Assembly: GCA_003952965.2 (NCBI GenBank)
Contig: CM025849.1
Span: forward strand, 8,059,243 to 8,123,242
Source of the DNA: Morella rubra
Lineage: Eukaryota > Streptophyta > Magnoliopsida > Fagales > Myricaceae
Reading direction: 5' to 3'
DNA length: 64,000 nt
The position numbers and the translations under genes are program-made. The notes under the pieces were generated by a model, which worked only from the letters and a program-made list of their open reading frames with translations, was not told the DNA's origin and did not search any database. Shown one piece after another: positions 55,600 to 64,000 of this stretch (within the stretch, counting starts at the first letter, position 1; each line of letters starts with the position of its first letter).

Positions 55600-56378
55600 T
55601 ATGAATGTGAGGCATAAGTGCTTGATGCTCGATGGAGGCTGTGACCCTTCGTAATTCATCCAATTTCATTTCCCATTCACCAATGCTTCTTCCTCTTAGA
55701 AAAGAGCCAAAAGCTTAAGAGCTAATGGAACCCCTCCAATGCACTCTGCTGCAATACTCGAAAGCTCTGAGTGATCTTTGCTTTCATTAATATTCCCTTC
55801 AAAGGAATGCCAGCTGAAAAGTTCATTAGATTCCCAATAATCCAATTCTTCAACCTTCATTTTTTCATCTACTCCAAGTTGAGTAAGTAATTGTTCATTT
55901 CTGGTCGTTACAATGATTCTGCTCCCCGGCCCAAGCCATTTACGATTTCCTGCTAATAAATGTACTTGTTGCATGCAATCCACATTATCAAGAACAATAA
56001 GAACTCTTTTGCCATGCAAGGATTTCTTAATCAATGTGATTCCTTCATATTTCATTCACAATCTCCAAATTCTTCGTCTTCAAGATATTGTAAAGAAGTA
56101 GTTTTTGTAAATGAACAATACCATGGGGTTGTCCTGAAACTCCTTGAATATTCAGAAGAAAACTACTTCCTTCAAAACTATCGCACAATTGGTTAAAAAC
56201 AGCCTCCGCAAGGGTTGTTTTGCCTATCCCACCGATTCCATAGATTCCCACGATGCAAACTTTAGGTGTTCCCAGATTTAATAAACCTCTAAGTTTCTTC
56301 ACACGAGAATCCATTCCCCCATGAATCACATTAGACAAAACTTTTTCAACAATCATCTTGATCAACTTTGATTCGTAC
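55600..56378 (-). pseudogene. NB-ARC exon of block C, two frameshifts, truncated
   Basis: The acceptor is at 56378 (YESKLIKMIVEKVLSNVIHG). P-loop GIYGIGGIGKTTLAEAVF and SFEGSSFLLNIQGVSGQPHG are followed by a 1-nt insertion near 56055; then KRVLIVLDNVDCMQQVHLLA, SRIIVTTRNEQLL and GGVPLALKLL; and a 1-nt deletion near 55712. It is very close to the block D NBS (37176-38001), closer than to block B. It is followed at 55490-55570 by the same worn TIR scrap. ARC2 and LRRs are absent. Confidence 0.85.
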
Positions 56379-56739
56379 CTGATAACCAAAAAAATAATAA
56401 TAAAAGGAGAGAAAATTATGAAGAAAGTAATTTCTTTCCTTTCATGCATGGAGAAAGCATTAACTATTTTGCTAAGGATGGCCAGTTTCATTCCTCTTAG
56501 ATATATTACATTTTATCTAAGAGGTCATCTTAAAATTACCGATGCTATGACCAAGATCTCCTTCTAAATGGCATGGTCTTCATATACTAATAAGAGTGGT
56601 CATGATATAGACTAAACAACAATATGTTTGTACTTCCATTTTAGGTTCACTTTTATTCTTTCTTATTACTTCGTCTAAAATTTTTTGAAATGGCTTAAAA
56701 AAATACAAGAAAATACACAGGAGGCTGAAGAATTAATAC

Positions 56740-57302
56740 CCGTTTGCATTGTTTGTGAGACAGAAACCGGCACGGTACCCAGCGTTAGTAAGAGCTGCTC
56801 TCCAACGCTTTACCCTTTCTTCCTCAAACTTCTTTTCATGCCTATCAAATGCCTTGGCGAAAGCCCCAGTTTGATTACGAACATCTGAGGGGCTTACATC
56901 AAGAAAGATAGGAAGAAAAGATTGGCCTTTGGTTTCCACACACTGCATGATCTCTGCAATCTCATCAAGGCACCACTTGGAAGAAGCGTAGCCTTTGGAG
57001 AAAACTACAATTGAAAAACTTGATCCCCAAATAGCATTGTATAGCCCAGTACAGATGTTTCCCCTCTTGTAAGCTCGTCGTCAGCTAGGAAGGTGCTAAT
57101 TCCGGCTTGCACCAGGGCAGAATTAAGGTGATCAGTGAAAGTCTTCCGCGTGTCTTCACCTCTGAAACTCAGGAAGACGTCGTGATTCCAAAAATTTGAG
57201 CAAGGTTTCCAAAATGGTGGAAGAGTTTCAAAAGCCTTAGGAAAGGAGCACGTAAACATCACTTCTCCAACAATATCGCTGATCAATTTTGATTCAGTAT
57301 CC
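56740..57302 (-). pseudogene. TIR-alpha exon of block C, one frameshift
   Basis: It starts at the acceptor at 57302 with DTESKLISDIVGEVMFTCSF, then HDVFLSFRGEDTRKTFTDHL and AGISTFLADDELTRGE. A single-base deletion near 57060 breaks the frame (the block B copy shows the intact reading). Further on it is open again: FLPIFLDVSPSDVRNQTGAF and RWRAALTNAGYRAGF to the donor at 56740. The linker part resembles block D and the TIR part block B. Confidence 0.85.
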
Positions 57303-57820
57303 CTGATCATAAAATCAAAAGGACCATAAAACAGTTACATAGGATCGAAAGAAGAAAAGAATTAGAGTTCTCGGCACCGAAAGGATGTTATCATCTCAGC
57401 CATTCGAGAACTTGAGCGCCAACAATCAAGTCATGCTAAATTTCTCAAGAATATCTTTGGAAAAAAACTTTCTATTTTATTATTGCATGCATTTTTTTTT
57501 TTTTTTTGGGATTGTGGTTTTAGACAAACTATTATATATGTTTCACAGTAAGTTCGGTCCAAATATGATTCCCCTCGAATGTCGAATACTACATCTAAAA
57601 GGCCCTTCAAAAAAAGATAACTCAAGAATTTGGTTTTGCCTCTATGTTGCATGATCCTTATAACCTACTAGAGTACTGATCATGGAAGAGAAGACAACTG
57701 AATGGTTCATTCTAGATCTATCATTAAGCTTCATTTATTTTCATTCAGATTTATATAGAAGGAAAGGGACAAAAGCAAGTGAAAATGCATGAAAAATGTG
57801 AAAAACCAGTATAATAGTAC

Positions 57821-58371
57821 CCTTCTGCAACGCTCTCAACAATCCAGTGAGTACAATCTGCTGCTTCACTAAGAGCAGCTCTCCACCTTTGCACCCTATC
57901 CATATCCATCTTAAACCGCTCTTCATGCCTAGTGAAGGCTTCAGCAAAAGCTCCAGTTTGGTTTTGGACATCCAGAGGGTTTATATGATAGAATATTGGA
58001 AGAAGAATGTGGTCTCCGGTTTTCTGAAGGTCTTGGATCTCCAAAAGTTTATCTAGGCTACATTTGGAAGAAACATAGCCTTCAGAGAAAATGACGATGG
58101 AAATCCTCGATCGACGAATTGCGTTGAGAACTTTGGTGGAGATGTTTTCCCCTGCAAGATTGTCGTCATCTAGGAAAGTGCAAACTCCGTTTCTCACCAA
58201 ACTAGAATAGAGGCGATCCCCGAAGTTCTTGTGGATGCCGTTATGTACGTAACTCAAGAAGACATCATATGTCCAGGAATTCCAATAAAGTCTGAAAGAT
58301 GATACTGTGTTCCGACTGACCCACATGAAGGAAATTTCGTCAACAATATCTCGACAAAGTTCGCTGGATCC
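57821..58371 (-). pseudogene. TIR-gamma exon of block C, broken only in its linker
   Basis: 551 bp against 552 in block B: one base is missing in the linker (VENIVDE region, near 58350). The TIR itself is open: YDVFLSYVHNGIHKNFGDRL, NGVCTFLDDDNLAGENISTK, VSSKCSLDKLLEIQ and RWRAALSEAADC. It has the same loss of the catalytic Glu (LDKL) as block B. An internal ATG (MWVSRNTVSS, 58326) lies after the deletion, so the TIR could still be translated from there. Confidence 0.85.
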
Positions 58372-59114
58372 CTGATAATTATTATAAACGATTATAAGTA
58401 ACTAAGATAAACATATACAGGTGAAGAAGAGGACGAAAAATATTACTAACCATTGACGCCAGAAGGATGTCGACATCTTACTGGTTTGAGACATAATTAC
58501 TCAAAAATATGCATGTAATTAAATATTTCTTATCTTCTCCCAACACGCCTTCTTCATGGCCAAAGTCATTTATTTGTCTTTGTAAGTATAGTTACAATAA
58601 TGTCATTGATCTCTAATCTAAGAGGCCACCCTAGACGTACCAATTCAAAGAACCAATATCTACCTCTAAGTGGCATCTTTTTCATTTATATATTAATGGC
58701 TAGGTAGAGTGGGAACGGACTAGAATTAATCCAAGAGCTAATTCCAAAACTAATTTTTTGAAAGTCCACCGCAGAGTAAAGTTTATATTTATTTATTTTT
58801 ATCTAAAACTGTAAAGAAAAAGGACAAAAATAAATTTTTTTTAAGAGAAGAAAATACATTTTAGCAACCCATGTCATAGTTAAAAGTTAAAACTGTTAAG
58901 ATCGTGGCACGTGTCCTAAATTCTTTTTTTAATGGTAAGATATTCACATGGAATGTTAAATATAAATATATTGACAATTTGAGGCATAATGTGTCAAGTT
59001 TAATAGCTTGAGATGCAAATTAAAAAAATTTTAAAAGTCGGATGCAAAGTATAATTTCATTTTCCTCTAAAAAATTTAATGCAAGAAATAGCCAAAGAAA
59101 CTGGAGCATAGTAC

Positions 59115-59629
59115 CCATGTTCCGCACTCCTGAACACCCATCTAGGAGAGTCTGCAGCTTTAGCAAGGGCTTTTCTCCACTGTCGTACCTTCTCACAATC
59201 CACCTGCGACTTATTTTCATGCATATCAAATACTTCCGCGAAAGGTCCGGTCTGATTTCGAACATCATCGGGGTCTATATCATAAAATATCGGAATAAGA
59301 GGTGTGCCTCTGGTGTTCTTTAAGTTGACCATCTCTACAAGCTCATCAAGGTGCCCGTGCGCAAGGGAAGAACAATATTCTTTAGAGAAAACCACTGAGT
59401 TTATCCCTGATTGATGCATCGCTTGACGTTGTTTGGCAGAGAACTCATTTCCTCCCTTACTGAGGAAGGTGCGAATTCTCTTTTCCTCCAACGCATTGTA
59501 GAGGGACTCGGCAACTGTTCTGTGAGTCTTTTCACCCAGATAGGACAAATAGATATCTAGAGGAGCTCTTTTTTTTGTAGCACATCTAGAATTTCTTTGA
59601 TGCTCCTATCAAATATATAAAATCCCATC
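59115..59629 (-). pseudogene. TIR-epsilon exon of block C, frameshift near its start
   Basis: Close copy of 33387-33901. The presumed start MGFYIFDRSIKEILDVLQ runs into a stop because of an indel in an A-run near 59570; after it the TIR is open: LSYLGEKTHRTVAESLYNAL, FLSKGGNEFSAKQRQAMHQS, HGHLDELVEMV and PLIPIFYDIDPDDVRNQTGP, to the donor at 59115. Confidence 0.8.
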
Positions 59630-62226
59630 AACTCATCTCATTCACACTTTTAAAAATTTCAATAAAAATCAATATTTTCTAAAACAACCTTCAAACTTTC
59701 TACTGACTCTTCACAAACACTAAAAAAAATTAAACTCCAATTTTTTTTCTTCCTAAAACTTGAAATATAAAAATTTTTTGACATGCGAAAAGACAACTTA
59801 AAGTGCTTCAACAAACATAAAATATGGCTATATCCCAATAGAAAAACGTGTCTGCATTTAAATTGAAATAAGCGAAAAAAGAACATAACATAAACGACAA
59901 AGAAAGACAGATTCAGCGAGTTGATAATTATATTAGAGCGGAGTTTACGAGGGAAATCAATACTTCTTTTAAGCAAATTGAAAACGAGAAACAATTATCA
60001 ATATCTTTCGAGGAAAAATTCACATCAAAAGACAACAGATCCAACTAGTTAAGGTGTTACAGTTTTACGGAAATCACCAAATTAAAAAATGGATGTAATA
60101 TTCTGGTGATAAAAAAAGGTGCTTCTTGGATGACGCTTGAACTCAAAAGAATTTTTTTTATGAAATTCAAAAGATAATACACTAACATCGTTTGAGGCAA
60201 AATTAGCTTCAGAAACACGACAGATCTTGTCGTACAACATAACTAAAGTGCCACTGTATTATGGAAATTACCAAATTAAAAAGGCTATCTCTCAGAGCAA
60301 AAAGAACAGAAGAGATCTGGTTAATTCTGGATGGCATTAAAGATAAAACTAGTGTCTAGCTCGTCTACGCATCCTGCAACGCAACGGGCCGTGGGTGTTA
60401 AATTTAGGGCTTATTTGATTGCGGGTTCAAGTCGTGGTTTGAATCTAAATTATTCGTGCGCGTTTGGCATGATTTATCAGTACAGGAACGCAACACGTGT
60501 GACCGCCTAATTGGTCATGTGTTTCAAAAGACGCTCAAAGTATACCTGAGATTCTCCTCAAGAAATTTGGATCTGTTCCCTGTCATGCTACAGTACGGAT
60601 CCAAAAATATTGGGCAATTTGTCCGCTCGAACTGGAAGTCTGCAACCTTTAGTGGCTAGATAACACTTTAGTGGCTAGATAACTCCTGCACACTGGAGGG
60701 GTTAGTGTTGTGGTTAATTTAAATGGACCTTAAAAAACAGAGAAAAAAAACCAAAATGAAAAATAAATGAATAAAAACTTGTCAGGAGACATCTATCAGA
60801 TCTGGTTGGATGACATACTCAGCGGCAGATAATGATTCCACCATTGAAGCCAGTTCTCGAAAACTCCGGTGATGTTCCATCAGATCTCTCGGGGTGCTAG
60901 CGAGCTGACCAATCAGATCTGATTGGACGAATTACCTAGAGCGAACTGACCAAATCTCTTAGCCAAAAAAAGAAAAAGAAAAGAACTGACCAAATCTGAC
61001 TCGGTGCCCAGCTGATCTAGTATGTGATCAATCAGATCTGTCAGGGTGCTAGGAGATGTGACTCTTGGTCTTGGGATTCATGAACTTGAAAAGAAAAAGA
61101 AAGGTTAGGAAGAGTGGATCAGGCAAAATTTCACATCAGAACACAACGCTTATATATCGCGAAGAAAACGCGTAAAGTCGTTTAACTTAATTAAATACGT
61201 CGAAGAAGGGGCTAGAGGAAGACTAGTGCGTCTGTTTGCACTTGTGTTTTCGCGGTTAACGAGGGACAACGAGGCATCTAAAAAAAACAGAAAGAGGGAC
61301 AACGAGGGTAATGCTGGCAAATTGGCAATGGACATTTTAGAGTCAGCGAGTGTAATTTTTAGTAGGAAAGTATCAGTGAAAAAATAGCATAAGAAAAAAA
61401 AATTATTGGAAAAACAGAGCGAGAAACCACGAAGAATGAACCTTTCGATCGTCCTCTGACTTGTCTTTTTGAGCCGTAAGGCTCCACACGCTCTCCTTAA
61501 ATATATTTCCTCGAAATTCCTTTTCCAGTTTTAAGAAAACTGATTCACAACATCATGACTGGATTAGGTATCACTTGACGTCGGTGGTTTCCATGAAAGG
61601 TTCGTAGCTTAATTAAGACCGGCATATGTTCAAAAGGTGATCTTGCTCTCAGTTTCTGCGCTCACAGCGAGTTCTTATGTTCGAGCATATGGCTGCCCCT
61701 GCCCAGGAGCCCCTGATCTCATGACAGCCAACAAAATCCAACTCCCTAGTTGTAAATGTTGGACACTGGACTATGAAGGTTTTTCTTATTTTGCCAAGTA
61801 CCTAAAAGAAGAACATAAATCTGCAGGTTAGGTGACCTTAAGGCCTAAAATCAACTTCAAAGCGTTACTGTTCTTACTCTCAATCTAGCTTACGATATAA
61901 ATCAGCCCAAACAAAGTCTTAATTGAACAATCTTTTGTACATAGAGATTAATTGTCTATGTATGCAGACTTGTTGGCCATGGCGAAACGGATGCTCTATT
62001 GGCTTTAGTTTTCAAGGAACCTGTTTCGTGTAAAGGAAAGCAACAGGAGACTAGTGTAGAGGATTGTGCCTTCTGTTTTTGGAGTTAATCCGCGCACCAC
62101 CATTTTGTTTCTGCTAACTTGCCACCGGAATAAAAACATATCCTCCGAATTTTTATTGGTAAGAAAACTAGTCCTGACGGCAAAAGAGCTTCCCTGCAGC
62201 CTCTAGTTTTGTTATGCATTATCACG

Positions 62227-62645
62227 TTAAATATAGGCCCCATGGATGGAATCTCTGCATGCATGAATTTCGCAGATAACTAACATGCGAATCTCCCCTT
62301 CTGAAACTGAAGGCAAATATAAGGAAATGGAAGATCCAATGCTCTGATGGATAAACCAATTCGGAATCTCATTCCCAGGCAGGAAAACTTCACGGTTACA
62401 AGGAGCAGACATGGTTACGGACACTGTTTAACAAACATTGTTCCATCAGAGAGAGAAGAAGAGAGAAAAACAGAGGCAGAAACAGAGACAGAGAACGAAC
62501 CTGGAGAAGACTCTCCCTAAAATCAGATGACAGATTATCGCACCCAATCAAGCTTATGGTCGAATTAGAATCCAAAACTAACCCCTGAATCTCAACCAGT
62601 TTGCTGCAGCTATCAAGGCAAAGAACAACTAATTTGAACTCGACA
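62227..62645 (-). pseudogene. LRR end and C-JID exon of another TNL gene, cut by a LINE
   Basis: The minus strand at about 62507-62645 reads VLCLDSCSKLVEIQGLVLDS and IGCDNLSSDFRESLLQ followed by a GT donor: the final LRR/hinge of a TNL. After a short intron, 62227-62416 reads APCNREVFLPGNEIPNWFIH and SIGSSISLYLPSVSEGEIRM, the start of the post-LRR C-JID domain, and stops at 62227, well short of a full C-JID (usually over 100 residues). The LRR exon's upstream part is replaced by the LINE tail at 62655. This is the 3' end of a different TNL lying upstream of block C. Confidence 0.8.
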
Positions 62646-62654
62646 GAAATGAGA

Positions 62655-64000
62655 GGCTTTTTTTTTTTTTTTTATAAGGGGTAAACATCACAGAATCAAC
62701 ACAAAGAGTCCGAATCCAAAATAAAGGCTGGAATAGAATGTAAACTGAGAAAACCAAAAACACCATTGGCAACAGCCCATTTAGCAAGTCGATGCACCAA
62801 TTTGTTACGTCGACGAGAAACCCAGCAAAGAGAATGCTGCGGATGATTTTGGCAAAAACCCCTAATAGAAGAAATCCAGTCTTCCGCCTGCCAACCAATA
62901 CGAGCTGCCTGGTCAAAAATATCGTGGACAAGAACAAGACAGTCAGATTCAAATAGAATACTGGAAAAAGGTTGGTCAACAGCAATGCGAGTAGCTGTAG
63001 CAAGAGCAGCCGTTTCGCCAAGGAGAGGGTCTTGTGAAGGTATACGCTCCGTATACAAAGTATAGAGGGAGCCTTCATGGTTGCGAAACACAACCGCCAA
63101 GACCGAGTGAGTAGACCTCACGGCAACATCAACGTTGCATTTAACGGACCCCACAGGAGGAGGTTTCCAACCCAAACCAGAATCCACATAAACATCATCC
63201 CAAGCCGAGACATGTTCATGATACCTCCTTCTGACTGTACCAATGAGCCTCCCAGGATCCGGAGAGGACCTGTCGTGAACTACCTCGTTACGCAGATGCC
63301 ATATAGAATCCAACACAATAGCAGCATTCAAAACAAACTTCCTTTGAGAGGTTTTGGTAACACCAAAATGCTGAGAAGGTAAAGTAAGATGATGCACAAA
63401 ATCAGAGAATGAGAGAATGATAAAGGAGGAAGGGAATCCACTCTAATCGGCCAAGGACATTCCAACCAAACCACCCGAGCCAACTGACAGTTTATAAAAA
63501 GGTGTTCAGCATTCTCAATACCCAATGCACACAGGGGACATACAGCTACATCTGGATCCCCAAGAGGAGTAAACCGTGCAATCAACCCGCGAAGAGGCAA
63601 AGCTGACTGGAAGCACTTCCACATAAAGAGCTTAAGTCTATCCTGCACCTGAATTTTCCAGAATTTTCCCCAATCCTTAGCCTGTAAAGTTAGATGATTA
63701 TTACCAGACCAGCTTCGGGTAATAGAATAGGCATTTGCTACTGAAAAGAGCCCCTTTGAATCCGCTGTCCAAATCCATTGGTCATTAGAAGATGGAGTAA
63801 GCCGAGGTAGGCTTAACACAGCCTCCACCGTCCTCTCAACAAACAAGTCTTGAATCATCTCCAACCTTCAGGAATTTTCTTCAAAATCAAATAAATCCGC
63901 CACTGTGATATCGGCAACAGGAGGCAGCACCAAAGAGTGATTGAGTCCAGGCCGAAAGCCTTCAAGCATTGGCAGCCATGGGTCCTGCCAAACCTTAACA
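62655..64000 (-). mobile_element. LINE (L1-type), 3' part: zf-RVT and RNase H, runs off the right edge
   Basis: The element is read on the minus strand. The window edge side gives WQDPWLPMLEGFRPGLNHSL; 63328-63864 gives DQWIWTADSKGLFSVANAYS and VCPLCALGIENAEHLFINC (zf-RVT). 62696-63397 gives AAIVLDSIWHLRNEVVHDR and an RNase H domain: KCNVDVAV, LLGETAALATATRIAV and FESDCLVLVHDI supply the D-E-D residues, while the usual fourth acidic position reads NKLVHRLAKWA. The stop is near 62696 and a poly(A) tract (T-run at 62658-62674) ends the element in the LRR exon of a TNL remnant. A TGA near 63868 and a frameshift near 63400 show that it is no longer active. Confidence 0.88.

Larger units (their letters stand above)
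57711..62011. repeat. Segmental duplication, copy in block C (partner 31976-36241)
   Basis: Nearly identical to 31976-36241 over 4.3 kb, including the 5' flank with its TCAGATCT words (about 60780-61050). A short local repeat (cactttagtggctagataa) was added near 60660. It ends at 62011 inside the tail of an LRR fragment, where block B continues into more LRR and block C does not. Confidence 0.85.

Noticed and set aside
61637-61831. Plus-strand frame with a Cys-rich start (AYGCPCPGAPD), also present near 35905-36054
   Set aside because: It starts with GTG, not ATG, lies antisense to the TNL cluster, and is kept in both copies only through duplication; no family recognised. Left open as a very weak candidate.

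Overview
This is plant nuclear DNA from a eudicot, most likely a woody one. Three things support that: a cluster of TIR-type NBS-LRR resistance genes (a class monocots lack), short spliced exons with GT-AG borders and AT-rich introns, and many small hAT, CACTA and Harbinger-type elements and LINE pieces. I cannot name the species. Exon borders below were read by eye from splice sites, reading phase and family knowledge.

The left third (1-20.5 kb) is ordinary gene space. It holds the 5' part of a desiccation-related ferritin-like gene (1-972, -), a plastid ribosomal protein bS6 gene with an acidic tail (2582-5665, -), a membrane-anchored J-domain co-chaperone of about 736 residues in nine coding exons (6909-13148, -), a single-exon F-box gene resembling Arabidopsis At5g49610 (16937-18013, -) and a small DUF538 gene (20051-20476, +).

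The rest (22.7-64 kb) is a decayed, repeatedly duplicated resistance-gene cluster, all on the minus strand. Its main unit, read 5' to 3' on the minus strand, is TIR-epsilon, TIR-gamma, TIR-alpha, NBS, and every exon junction is in the same phase, so one transcript could encode TIR-TIR-TIR-NBS. The full unit is present twice (block B, 29.1-33.9 kb; block C, 55.6-59.6 kb), with about 2.3 kb of near-identical 5' flank in each. A remnant lies at 23.3-24.5 kb (block A). A shorter TIR-alpha/NBS copy at 37.2-38.9 kb (block D) is the only one with an open frame throughout. A separate TIR-NBS-LRR pseudogene (beta) lies at 39.2-42.6 kb, and lone TIR, LRR and C-JID pieces at 26.3, 36.2 and 62.2 kb.

Two small secreted-peptide genes are embedded in the cluster. 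Both match the tyrosine-sulfated PSY family (Arabidopsis PSY1 peptide DYGDPSANPKHDPGVPPS). One, at 43197-44606 (-), has a signal-peptide exon and one PSY motif. The other, at 50276-50859 (-), has a signal peptide and two tandem PSY-like motifs. A third, orphan PSY exon (40434-40558) is joined to the truncated NBS of the beta pseudogene. Two copies of a PHF5A/SF3b14b pseudogene have also been duplicated here, one joined to an LRR fragment. A LINE at the right edge cuts into an LRR exon of a further TNL gene.
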